DNA of 64,000 nucleotides from Amphirosellinia nigrospora. Taxonomy: Eukaryota > Ascomycota > Sordariomycetes > Xylariales > Xylariaceae. Under the pieces are notes generated by a model. That model was not told where the DNA came from. It was given only the letters and a program-made list of their open reading frames with translations, and did not search any database. This document shows positions 1 through 10,859 of the stretch, piece by piece (within the stretch, counting starts at the first letter, position 1; every line of letters begins with the position of its first letter). The stretch spans positions 10,798,193-10,862,192 of the forward strand of contig SCHM01000001.1 in assembly GCA_004123355.1 (NCBI GenBank), read 5' to 3'. Position numbers and translations under genes: made by a program.

Positions 1-937
1 GGAGGGCACGCGATAAGGACGACTTGGCCTTTCACTTTCTTTCCATAGCGATTCGAGCGACAGCAATTTTCTCCTTGCCAGCATACATATAGTGCCAGAC
101 GTGGTGGTCATGCTGAACTTTCCCGAGATAGTTGCTAATCTGGCCGGGCTCCGACTAACTTGTATTTTCATTTTCATATTTTCGTTACGGCACAGGGGAG
201 AAAAAGGATAGTCAGTCATGGATCTCGTTACACAGTTCGGCTAGGACTACAAACAAGCGACATGATACCTGTTGAATAGGTAGTAGATGTTGGGAGTGGA
301 ACAGAGGCGTGTAGGCTTAATTAGAAGCAGGCAGATGATTAACCACTGCCAAGGAAGCATTCGTGGTAGTTCGGCTTGAGGATAAGGGGACATAGAGAGA
401 ATAGACTAGCTGTTAACTTGCTAATTAGATGTTAATTACGATTATCATGGTCGTTGCGGCCGTAATCGCATCTTTTGAAGCTGTTGGGGATGACTTGGTG
501 AACTATTGTATAATATGGGGGTATCGGTTAGGTACCTACTTGCCTAGGCAGGTCCTGGGGAAGAAGTTAGGTACCTATCTAGGTAGAGCTACGGGTGGGT
601 ACGAGGCATGCAGCTACCCCGGCAGCTTAGGTACTGTGTTAGCGCCCGTCGCATCAACTGCAAACCATACCTTCCTCAACGCCATTTCTCTTGCGATGAG
701 ACTGGGAAGCATATACCTACTGGACACAACCCAGCCATCCAGGTAATGCCAGACCGAGGTATCTACTTCTCATACCTACTTGGCATTACTTCCATTATAT
801 CTGGAAACATTTTGGTGGAGGAGCCACGACGCATATCAAGTGAGGCTTGCGTAGAGTAGACGTCTCTTGAGCATATCGCACATCTTCCACTCAAAAATGT
901 TGTTGCGCAAATAGACGAACTGAGTCGTCTACCAAAG
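1..937. other. Intergenic region upstream of med1
   Basis: No convincing coding signal on either strand; the open frames here are short and compositionally random. Between about 525 and 600 there are several copies of a TAGGTACCTA / CCTAGGTAGG type motif, a repeat style that recurs in other intergenic stretches of this window. The last part is the likely promoter and 5' leader of the gene starting at 938. Confidence 0.5.
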
Positions 938-3009
938 ATGTCGACACCCATGCGCCACGGGCCCTCTCAGCAGGGCCGTACCCCGTCCCAACACCCTGCC
1001 GCCGCGCGCGACGCCTCAAGCATCAACGCCTTTTTCCACCACACAAGGGGCCGCCGTCCTCTCGCCTCACGGCACTCGTTCCTCGCCACAGCAACTCAAG
1101 AAGTCTCCTGCGACTGGTGCGCTTTCGTCTGGCATCATTTCTGGCCAGCCCGGAAACCCGCCGCTCAATTTTGACAGTCCCTCAGCCGCTGCTGCCCTTG
1201 GCGGCCTGGGCCTCGACATCCAGTTCGACAATATCAGCGTGGGAGGCCTGGTTGGCGGCGCAAGCCGCTCTGATGAGGACGATAGGAAGAAGCGCATGGA
1301 CGCCGTGATTCAGGCTCTCTGGGTAAGTTATGTTGAGCTTCTCCTCTGCTCGCACAGACTCATGGGCCACCTAGGACTTTGACACCGGCCGAGTCAGCAA
1401 TGACGGCCTCGAGAGATTGGCAACTCGCCTTGGCTTAGAATGTCTCTGGGAACCGGCTGGTACTGGTGGCGAAAATGACAAGGTTCTGATAATAGCAGGC
1501 CAAACTATGGCCGTCGAAGTCTCTATCAAGAACTACGTTGTCTATCACGTCTCATTGTCGTTTAATGAACCGTCATTGAGCCTCGACAAACATGTTGAAA
1601 AGGCCTCGGCGATACTTTTAAATGATTTGGCGCTGGGCCCCGGTGATAGCCAGCTCACCAAGAAGTTGTCTAAGTTCAGGGTTAACCTCGAGCATCTGGC
1701 GAAGCTGGATAAGTTGAGTGTTACCCCGGGCCTTAATTGCCATGAGGCTGTTGCGGGCATATGGGAAAGTCTGGAGAGACTGCACAGGTGGGATGTCGAG
1801 AGACTACGCGAAGATTCAGCCTTCAGTCATAAGTCTGAAGAAAATCTCCGGGTTCATGCTCTGTGCAGTCGACACGGTTGTCCGCTCATGCATACAAGAG
1901 GTCATGTCGGTCTCACCCTCGACTACTGGAAGCAGTACCACAACTACCCATCAACGAAGGTAGAAGGGGGAAATGGCAAGACATGGGGTGTTCTAATTGA
2001 CTGCGATACTGCTAATAGCATGGTGTATACCCCGGCCCGCGTTTCCGACAAGTGGATTGGACCAAACATTGTGAAGACAGACCCTACCGATGATGAGGTG
2101 ATGTCTGCTACAGGCCCAATTCTGAACTGGTCGGAACCACCCGATACAATACTCCCGCCTACTGAAGAGGCCAAACCCGAGGCTGGACTGGAGACCACTG
2201 GTGCGCTTTCGGCGTCCAAACCTCTTGAGGTTGTCTTCATGGCAACGTTCGACCCTCCTGTCGTTGTCACCCAAGGCGTTGCGATGGAAATCTATAAAAT
2301 TTCTGCATTCAATGCGCCGCTGTCCGGTAGCACGTTCGACAATCTACTGTTCCCCGTTAGCGAGGGTGCAAACTACGATCCAAGCGAGCCTAGAATCATG
2401 ACATTCACGCAAACGGTCCCGGTATTTGTTGATGTTCACAAGGGCCAGCAAAAACCTGACCTCAAAGCCCACAGAAATACGTTGTTGGTCGATAAACCGG
2501 TATACGGCCAAGTTGTGACTCACGTACCGATTTCTCATCCAAAAGATTTAGTGTCAATGATTCCCATGCTACGTCAGTACGCGTTTCTATCGCTACTGCT
2601 TGCCAATAGTTTCAAACCGCGAGAAGGACGACAAGCGATACCACTTGTTCCCGAGTCTCGTATATCAAAGAAAGGGACGTCGACCACGAGGGTGTTGGAT
2701 CACGAAGACAAGGATTCTCTCGATACTCCAGAGCGCCTTAAGGTTGACATAGTCCTGTCTGCACACCCGATTCCTCGACTCCTGTTGGTCTTTCCTTTCA
2801 GGCAAACCACAGCCATGATCAATCTTGAGGTCCAGCTTAATGCCAAAATTCATATTGTCTCTGACAATGTCTTCTCCGAGTCCGAAAGCGAACTTTCTCA
2901 GTCCAAATGCAAGGGCAAGTTTCTGGACAAGAGACAATGGGCCCAGAAGTTGGAGGATTGTGAGAATATCGGCCATTGGATTGAATTCATCAAGCACAAA
3001 CTTGAATAG
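938..3009 (+). CDS. med1: Mediator of RNA polymerase II transcription subunit 1 (Med1)
   Basis: Middle-module Mediator subunit; the complex links gene-specific activators to RNA polymerase II in the nucleus. I recognise the fungal Med1 start (MSTPMRHGPSQQGRTPSQ), the TPQASTPFS / RSSPQQLKKSPATG linker, the block PLNFDSPSAAAALGGLG and the domain opening GLERLATRLGLECLWE, followed by about 530 residues of Med1 domain to the stop. Best model: exon 938-1322, intron 1323-1374 (52 nt, gtaagt...ctag), exon 1375-3009, about 673 residues. The start frame and the frame that carries the rest of exon 1 differ by a net loss of two bases (or gain of one) in the GCGCGCG run near 1001-1010. Both sides match Med1, so this is probably an assembly error. 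The ATG at 938 is chosen because the conserved N-terminus begins there. No alternative start exists in the downstream frame. Confidence 0.88.
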
Positions 3010-3980
3010 AAGCATGATGGCATCTGGCGCTCGGAGTGGTGCTACGCGCTCGAGGAGGTTAGTGACTCGAAATGCTTCTAGGCGTTAGGAACCTTGATAC
3101 CCTAGCCCAATGGTGCCTACCAGATAATGTCGGCACAGGGCTTATAATTTTGCATCGTGCTAGGATAAGTAATACCAGGCAACTGATTCAGATCGACTAT
3201 CCTTGCTACTCTTCACATCCACATTCATCAATCATGGTATATTTGGATTTGGAGCAGTCAATTTGAGACAACGGTCGCCTCATCATTAGTCTCACTCTAT
3301 CATGCAATACTGCGGCCCAGACTATGAACTTGCGATAGCGCTAGAAGGAACCAACATACTAATCGGATGGCTGTAGAGACAGTGAGGGTGTTCTCGAATT
3401 ATAGTCATAGCTTTGATAAGCCTATCGAGTGGCCCCCAAAGATGGGACCGAAAATAAACGAAAGTAGGAAACTTATAATACTACTTTGGAACACACATTC
3501 ACTTGCACGAGCAGTTATTTGCACAATATGTTTAAGAGAGCGAAGCTGAATTGACTGCCATGATAGTAATCGTCATGGTCAACGAATGAGAGTGAGTGTT
3601 GCCCATCCAAATCCCCTGACCTGCTACCTTGACCCCCCTTCCCTGTTCCCCCATTGCCATTCTCGTCCCTTTTCCCACGAGCCTCATTCCCACCCCGTTC
3701 CGTTTCTGAGCCCTCGTTTTTCATACCCAAACCGAAATCTCCCTCATCCCGAAAATCAATTGTGAAGCGCAGCGTAATTCGAAGAATGGAAACAGACCCG
3801 CGTCCCACACCAAACATGAAACCTTGACTGCTCGTCTGCAGGTGTACCCGGATGTTGCCGTATTGGAACTCGTTCCCCTTGTCATTATTGGAACCACCAA
3901 GGAAGAAGAGCCCAGCTATAAGGGCGTTGTCATCGTCGTGTGAGGCGGGGACGCCGTGATGCTGTTGGTGGTAGCCGCAC
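3010..3980. other. Intergenic region between two convergent genes
   Basis: Lies between the 3' ends of med1 (plus) and the 90-aa gene (minus), so it should hold both 3' UTRs and terminators. The long minus-strand frame over 3515-4099 is mostly low-complexity Gly/Asn/Arg text and is only real where it overlaps the last exon of the next gene. I see nothing else. Confidence 0.4.
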
Positions 3981-4411
3981 TTAGTAAAGCCCCACGAGGA
4001 CGTCGCCGCGGACGCGGGCCGTGAGGTGGACTTCGGCCTCGAGGTCAAGCTTGATGCCAACCATGAGCGCGGCGTTCTTGAGCTTTCCGTCGTCATCAAC
4101 GGGTCCCTTGAGGAGGTTGCCTGTTGATAGTCGTCTTCGGTTAGCCTGTCAGTTAAACAGCCAGCGAGGCAAGTGCCTTGGCTTTAAACATGAAATAGGA
4201 GATAGGCTGTTCGACTTACCAGTGGGGGAGTTGGCGCGGCCAGAGAGACCGGGCATCGGAAGGCTGGGGGCGGCGAGGGAGTTCTCAGAGGCGCCGAATC
4301 GGTCACCACGGTCCAGAGAGGTGGGGGAGCGGTCTTGACGCTGGAGCAAGACGCGGGTTAATTGATATGCCTCGGTTTTGGCGAGAAGCTGACAACTTAC
4401 GGAGAAGCCAT
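3981..4411 (-). CDS. Conserved 90-residue fungal protein of unknown function
   Basis: Three-exon minus-strand gene: ATG at 4411, exon 4401-4411, intron 4341-4400 (60 nt), exon 4220-4340, intron 4121-4219 (99 nt), exon 3981-4120. The protein begins MASP and runs through SPTSLDRGDRFGASE, then SLPMPGLSGRANSPTGNLLK, and ends KLDLEAEVHLTARVRGDV-LVGLY. I recall this GNLLK...DGKLKNAALMVGIKLDLEAEVHLTARVRGD core as widely conserved in ascomycetes, without a function. The first 11 coding bases join exon 2 in frame only if one G is restored at the exon 2 acceptor (ccag-cgtc instead of ccag-gcgtc); with it the total is exactly 273 nt. An ATG-context sequence precedes the start, and a TATA-like tgtataaag lies near 4690-4700 on this strand. 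The long upstream frame (to 4733) is 5' leader. Confidence 0.6.
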
Positions 4412-5606
4412 TTCGATTGTTGGGTTTGGTAGCTGTGGTAGGCTGGGTGCGAGTCGGAGCGAATATCGCTTCGGCTTGCGTTTCAAAGTTTGAGCTGGAA
4501 GGAGCTTGGGGGAGTTCGGTATCACGCAGTTGGCGTGACGAGAGGAAACTCGGGGTGGTGTGGGAGGACGAGAAAGTCTTTTCTTCTTCTTGCCGGGAGG
4601 CGGAGTGTTGATGGTAGGTGATGGGTTGGAATCCGTTGTGGTTGTTGATGGTGAAAAAAAACGACCTTGATTGAGGACATCGTCGGTCCTCTTTATACAA
4701 TTCTTCCATCGTGTCGAGATACCAAACCCTCACACAAACTCATAGCCGGTCCTGGCCCAAGTCGTCTCCTGTAGCTCCTATCGTGCATCTCGCACTGGAC
4801 TCTTACACGCTGTCACTGCAGGGTGAAGCATCGTTACGCTCGACCGCGAATACTGACGAGGCCAGAATACCATGGCTTCCTCAACTCCAAGACGCCCATT
4901 TGGTGGACTTTGCCAAATTGGGATCGTGATCGTACGATCGAGAGCATGCCATGTAGTCGATAGATCGGACGGTCCCGTACAGGTGACACGTTGCCGTCCC
5001 GAGGTACAGGGCCGATCCTCGTCTAGATTATGCTTCGTTGTCGGCCATCACGACGGCCAATAAGACGGGACTATGGGATACGGGGACGATTACGGATACC
5101 GCGGATGATGTGCCCGCTATCTTTGCCGCGCTCCATGCGAGATCTACCTGGTATTAAGAGTGTCCGGGCCCCCCTCGCTTCCGATTACAAGGCGGATCCT
5201 TGTTTCTACCATCAGCCGCACATATTATAAGGGGTATATACTAGAAAAGTAGAAGATGCTTAACCGGCAGGAGAATGGGAGGTTCGTGCAGCTTGCACGG
5301 CGCTCGTCCATGCTAGTGCGATCCTTCACTATTACTTTTTACAGCCATTGTTGATTTAGCAGGTACCAAGAAGTTGGGATCGAACGACATCGATCGAGGC
5401 CCAGGTTGTGACACTTAACAAACGGGCAGATGCTTCCGACACGCAGCTCGCTATCGTGTACTACCCCTGGAACCATCAACAAGAACCGAGCGTAGCTTAT
5501 GGGTGGACGAGCTTGCATTACATGTTATCCTGCATCCGTATCGGCTCAAGCCTAATTCTTGCAGACATCCCAAACAGAGCGGAGGACAAGTAGCAACAAC
5601 TACAAC
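4412..5606. other. Divergent promoter region
   Basis: Separates two divergently transcribed genes (minus start at 4411, plus start at 5607). It contains the presumed leader and TATA-like element of the minus gene near 4690-4700. Several short open frames are present but none has coding-like composition or recognisable protein sequence. Confidence 0.4.
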
Positions 5607-6483
5607 ATGAACAACGAGGTGTCATTTCTTATCGCTTTCGCGGCCGTCGTCGGCGCGTCAGAGGCCATCAAGCAAATCCAGTCCGACGCAAGACGAAAGG
5701 AGCACAGGAGTCGTAAGAACAACCTGATCGTGCGATGCCTCAAGTCATGCGAATATAGCAGCATCCTCGAGGGTAGGCGAGTCGTCCTCTCGGGCGACAA
5801 AGTACGTAACCCCCGACCAACCTATAGCCCCCCCTTTTCCCTTAACCGAAACATATACAGCGCGGGATATTAACAGCCTGGCCTTGCAGCTATACGTCGA
5901 CACCGGGACCCACCATGAGCAGGAGTTCGGGCATCCCTTCGCTGGATACTATCTGCCTTACCCAGAGTCTAATGGATCCGGGCTCGTCACCACCATCTGC
6001 GACGAGCCCCCGATCATGAACTGGATCTATGTGGACCGCTGGAGCTACGAGTTGAAATTCGGCAACCGCGCCTGGGCCGACGACAACTGGCCCGTGCCCT
6101 GGGATTGCTCGCGTCAAGATCGCAGGCTGATATTCGGTGGCTGGGAGGGCTTCTTGGCCGTCAAGGAGGGCAACTTCTGGGCACTGTATTTTGATATCGA
6201 CGAGGACCACCTGAAGGCCAAGGTGGCGGAGGGCACGCCGGTGCTGGAGATCACGCTGCAGCGGGTAGAGATGCGCATCCCCAAACCTAAGCCGCAGCCG
6301 CAGGTGGAGCAGCCCGAGGGGGACAAGGACAAGGAGAAAGCTGAGGGCAGCACGGCAGATGCCAATGGGGCCGACGCCGCCAATGGTCACGCAGGTCCAG
6401 ACAAGACCGACGCTTCGACATGCCAAAACGGGACACACATGACGCCCCCAGAAGAGCCATTAGAGGCGCCCCCGGTCGATTAG
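5607..6483 (+). CDS. Conserved fungal protein, N-terminal membrane helix, unknown function
   Basis: Two exons, 5607-5801 and 5890-6483, with an 88-nt intron (gtacgt...ttgcag, phase 0), giving 262 residues without any frame problem. Residues 1-20 (MNNEVSFLIAFAAVVGASEA) form a short hydrophobic N-terminal segment, a likely signal anchor. The next block is basic (SDARRKEHRSRKNN). The conserved core has GHPFAGYYLPYPES, LVTTICDEPPIMNWIYVD and FGGWEGFLAVKEGNFWALYFD, which I recall from many uncharacterised Pezizomycotina proteins. The last 60 residues are low-complexity and acidic (Lys/Glu/Asp/Pro-rich, with EGDKDKEKAEG). ATG 5607 was chosen because the hydrophobic segment starts there; the frame is open further upstream only through leader sequence. 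Function unknown. Confidence 0.8.
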
Positions 6484-8825
6484 TGCATCGATGACTATAG
6501 GATCGGAGGCATGTCCAATCGTGTAGTATAGCTGTTATAGGGACATCTGAGCTAATTAGCCACACGCCAGCGCCTGCATGAAGGGAGCATCACGGTATCC
6601 ATGACTATATCCATGACCTAGTTCAGCCACGTAGGTTGCGAGCTTCCCTGGTTATACATGTTTTAGAATAACGCTCGCGTTAAGGAAGATTCGTCCAGGC
6701 CTCATAGCACTCGACGATCCTGGCAGCGCAGCGTTGCATTCCCTATCGTGCCATGCATAGAGGTAGCATTGTTCTAGCATCGTTCTCCAGCTTACCCCTG
6801 CACATCAAGCAACGCTAATGCGAATCATCTATATGGGCCAGGCATGCTATGTATGACATTGCCCATAATTCTAGTGTATAGCCCACTCCACGCCCGGGAG
6901 GTGTCAAGGTACGGGTCCGGGATCAAGGGACCTCTTCGGTCTCTTCTTACCTTACAAATCTGCGCAGCACGGGCGCATGCTGCAGTATGGATCATGCCTG
7001 TTTATCTCCTAGTGTAAACGGCTTGGCCCGGGGAATTACGGGTTGTCCAAGGTGCGGAACGAACCGTCTGTGTGTAAAATCCAAGTGGATTTATTTTTAC
7101 TCTTTCTCTCACGCTTTTTTTTTCTCCGGACCCGCAAACGATGCCGGCGAAGCAAATTAGCTATGTCCTTGCGAGATGTATCTCGCCCACCCTCTCCCTT
7201 CCCCGCAAAAGCGGATGGAGGAGACCTAGGCTGGGTACCCTTAGCTGCACGTAGCACGTACCTTGCTGCATATATCTCGGTTTCACGGACAGTCGCAGTT
7301 ACAGCACAGCAGGACCTGTTGTTTCACGAAGCGCGGCGCAATCCGGCCGGCAAGCAGCGCGCAACTCCCCAGACCTTACTGTATTACGCATATACACATA
7401 TACACATATACACATACACACACAGAAATTCCACACCGGGAGGCGGCAGACAGCGTCTGAGTGAGAAACCATACCTACACACGACACAACGGACCCACGT
7501 CGTATGGCGGCCTTTTTTGGCAGCGTCTGACCCGGTCATCGGGGAGTAATGACCGGTCTGATCTGAGAGTCGAGAACCGTGCTGACTTGACTGTGATGAT
7601 TGATGATCTGTCGTAATACCCCCTTTGTTTTCGCCGCCGCCGTGGGGGGGACGAGCGTTCAGGGAGGATACTGTGTATTGTATTGTATGATAGATGACGG
7701 AAACAACTGACGTGTAAGTAAAACATTTGACCTATGTATGTGTGGCGTCAATGCAAGGGTGCAGGATACAAGATACGGAGTCCTTAGCATAAACATGCAA
7801 AATACCAAAATACAACGCTACAATTTTAGCGGATTGGGTTCGAGATGGAGGGCGCCATCTGCCGCCGGACAAGGCTCGTCTCGGCTCGACGAGGCTACAC
7901 CAAGGGTCCTGCCACTGCTGCAAGGGCTTTTGCAAGGGGGCTGGCTGGCTGGCTGGCTCTCTCTCTCCCCTTACACTACTACTCTGGCGAGAACAGTAAC
8001 AACAACAGCAGCAGCAACAACAACGATATGATACAATGTAACACTCTCATCGGCGCGCATAGAGAGGCCAGGGTCGTTCCTTGCTTGCTCGCCATCCTCG
8101 TAATATCGAGGCGCCAAGTCCTGCGAATACAGGGCCCAGAGTCTCAACGCCTCTTGCCGAACAGGTAGGTAGAGGTTCACGCTTGACCACGTAGGTAGGT
8201 CAAATAACGCTTCACGGCAGTTCGACCCGACAGCTGGACACGGGGCCCCAGGTGAGGGACTGGCAATAATAAGTGTGAGACACAGTAAAAGTAAAAAAAG
8301 TATGCGATATCAATCAATCAATCTCCATACGTCCGGTGAAATCCTAGTCTAGTGTAAAACTATCTTAGCCGCCCACCGTCCCGCGCGTGGGGAGGCTGGT
8401 TCGGCTAGCTAGCCATTATAGTTAGCTGTACGCGCGGTACGGGTACGGAGACCGTCCGTGTAGATCGTGGACAGGCATCTCCCCTGCGCCGACAAATTTC
8501 CGATTCTCCCGCTTCCTCCCGACCTGCCCTATAGCGTCGTCGACAAGGACAAGACGAGACGAGACGGGAATTTTTGCACATCTGCCTATTTTCTCTGGTC
8601 GAGATTATTATCAGTAGTCAAAACCTCCACTTTCCTTTATCCATCTCTTCCCACCCTACCGAGGATCCATCCAGACGGCCTACGTGTCAAGCTCTAAGTA
8701 TAGTAATAGAGTTATTTTGCGACAACTCGAATTTCACATCCAGGTCGCCCTGACCTAGTGTAGGTAGGTAAGTAGGTGGCTGGATTGTGCTGGACTGGAC
8801 TGGACTGGCCGGGCCGGGCTAGGTT
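6484..8825. other. Long intergenic region with simple repeats
   Basis: Lies between the 3' ends of two convergent genes. No supported gene: the open frames around 7043-7549 and 7738-8168 are composed of simple-sequence and random text. Simple repeats seen: a CATATA/CACACA stretch at about 7387-7424, GGCT and CT repeats at about 7938-7966, an AAC/AGC trinucleotide stretch at about 7999-8025, and GTAG tetranucleotide repeats at about 8163-8200 and 8761-8775. Confidence 0.45.
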
Positions 8826-10327
8826 CTAGGTCCGCGCGCTCGCTCGACGAAGCGCCTTCTCCACAACCTCGTCGACGCTCTCCTCCCTGACGCCCAAGAG
8901 CTGGCTATCCGAGCCCCCCCTCGACGCGACGATGCAGCGGGCCTCCCCCGGCGCATACAGCTGGAACACGAGGAGGTCGAGGATCCATCCACCGGCGCCC
9001 TCGGCGTGCTTCTTCCGCCCGTCCTCGAGGGCCTGCTGTGCGGTCGAGCGCTCGACCTCCCACTTCTCGTCCTTCGTCGCTCTCTGGAACGCCGCGAGCA
9101 GCTCGTTCTGCGACGGCTGGATCGACCGCACCTTGACGAAGCGGTTCGCCGTCTCGCCCGGGTGCTGCAGGACCCCGACGACGGACTGGCCGATCCCCTC
9201 GAGCGTCGTGCCTGTGAATTCCTCCGTGCCGGCGTCGTAGATGGTCGCGCGGCGCTCGGCGACGTTGAAGCCCATGCGAGGGAACTTTGCTAATGCCTAA
9301 CGATGAGAGATTATGAGCATGCTTGTAAGTGGTTGGGACTGTTTCCGACAGTAATCAACGACCTACGGCCTGAAGAGAGTAGGGCAAGAACCGCAGGGCG
9401 AGGGAAACTTCAGACAGCCAACAGAATCATGGGACTCTAGGAGATAATAGATAGGTAAGGATACTGACCCAGTCGATTGGATTCCCAATCGTGATTCCCG
9501 TCCAGGTGAATCCGTTCTCCTTCCCCTCGTCCCTCCGCGCATACTCTTTAGCGCTGTTCCAGGAAGCCTGTCGCGTCTCGCCTATGGGTGTGAATTCGGG
9601 AAGACTCCTCTCGTTTATCCCCCAGCCGAAGTCATTGACTGCAGAGACACACCGCCACGTTAGTTTCTTTCGCGCCAAAGTCCAAGCACACGAGAGAAGT
9701 ACGCCAACCCAAAAAGATAAAGATAAAAATAAAAAAACATCATTGCGCAGTTTTCATTGGCGCACGAGGCAAGTAAGCTCCCCAATTAGGCAAAAGATGA
9801 CGCCAAGAGAAATACGATGACTTCCTCGCGAAAGGTGAGGGTGAGCATGAAAAAAAGAAAGATATTAAAAGAAATAGTGACACCAAAGAAGTCGAAAACG
9901 CAACATCCACTCACTGATATACCGCCTCACGCCCGCGCGCGCCGCGGCATCCACCATGCCCTTGGCAGCGCCGATCGCGCCGGGCCCGACGGCGCTGACG
10001 ACGGCGTCCTGTCCGGCGAGGGCGGTCGCGAGGGCGTCGACGTCGGAATACTCGACGCGGATCACGGGCAGACCAGTCGGGAAGACCGAGGTGGAGCTCG
10101 GCCGCGTGATGACGGTCACGTCGAACCCGGCGCTCGTAAGCGCCGACGTGATGGGCGCGCCGAAGTTGCCGGCGGCCTAGATTCGACGAGAAAAATTAGC
10201 TCAGTCAGTCAATTTTGAGGGGTAGAGGGCCAGATGGATAGATAGGCGTGACGCAAAGCTTCGCGGGGTCTATGTAGAGAGCAAAGTGACTTACACCGAA
10301 GATGGCAACTTTCTTAATGATAGCCAT
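8826..10327 (-). CDS. NmrA-like / isoflavone reductase-family NAD(P)-binding protein
   Basis: Atypical short-chain dehydrogenase of the NmrA/isoflavone reductase type; members are reductases or NAD(P) sensors, and the substrate cannot be told here. Four exons on the minus strand: 10295-10327, 9915-10176, 9469-9638 and 8826-9296, with introns of 118, 276 and 172 nt. All splice phases agree, giving 311 residues with no frame break. The Rossmann nucleotide-binding loop is split by intron 1: MAIIKKVAIFG then AAGNFGAPIT, forming GAAGNFG. Further family blocks are TVITRPSS after strand beta-2, ALAGQDAVVSAVGPG, and NDFGWGIN. The central YxxxK catalytic pair of classical SDRs is not expected in this family. 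The introns are longer than usual for this window. Confidence 0.82.
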
Positions 10328-10859
10328 CTCTCTGATTAAATAATACACTAATACAATAGAACGAGGCTACATATTACCGCACTTACAGTCGTGCGTGTAT
10401 CACTCTATTTAAGTATTGGTGTTGGCGGTTCAGCATACAGTCATGATGGATGGAATGACTCATGCTTCAAGGAATAAGCCCCACATCAGTGTGTTTTGGT
10501 CGGAATTCCGCCAATTCAAGCAAAGCCGACAACATCCCAGTCTGATGTCTATGTTCATAGAGAAAGAGTACTATCATGAAGTCGTATATTTTAAAGGAAG
10601 GGGTATCGATAACACGAGCAGTTTCAAGCCACCGAAGCTCGCGTCCAGTTTCATTAAATACATGAATAGATATAAGCCGTCTCTCGTTAATCGGGGTGTG
10701 GTAACCCAGTCATAAAACAGTGAATTCGTACACCACAGTAGGGAATAGTGTTCCGTCTCCTAGAACGCCTTGGATCCGTCGACAAGTCTATGTTAAATTT
10801 CCATGAGTAAGATGCCATCAGCTTACAAATAAGACGTAATCAGTGGCGTAGTGAGGGCA
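10328..10859. other. Intergenic region
   Basis: Upstream of the NmrA-like gene and downstream of the patatin-like gene (both on the minus strand), so it holds a promoter and a 3' UTR. I see no gene or repeat. Confidence 0.35.

Noticed and set aside
7043-8168. Small genes on the plus strand in the long intergenic region
   Set aside because: The frames are made of simple repeats (CATA, GGCT, AAC) and have no protein-like conservation.
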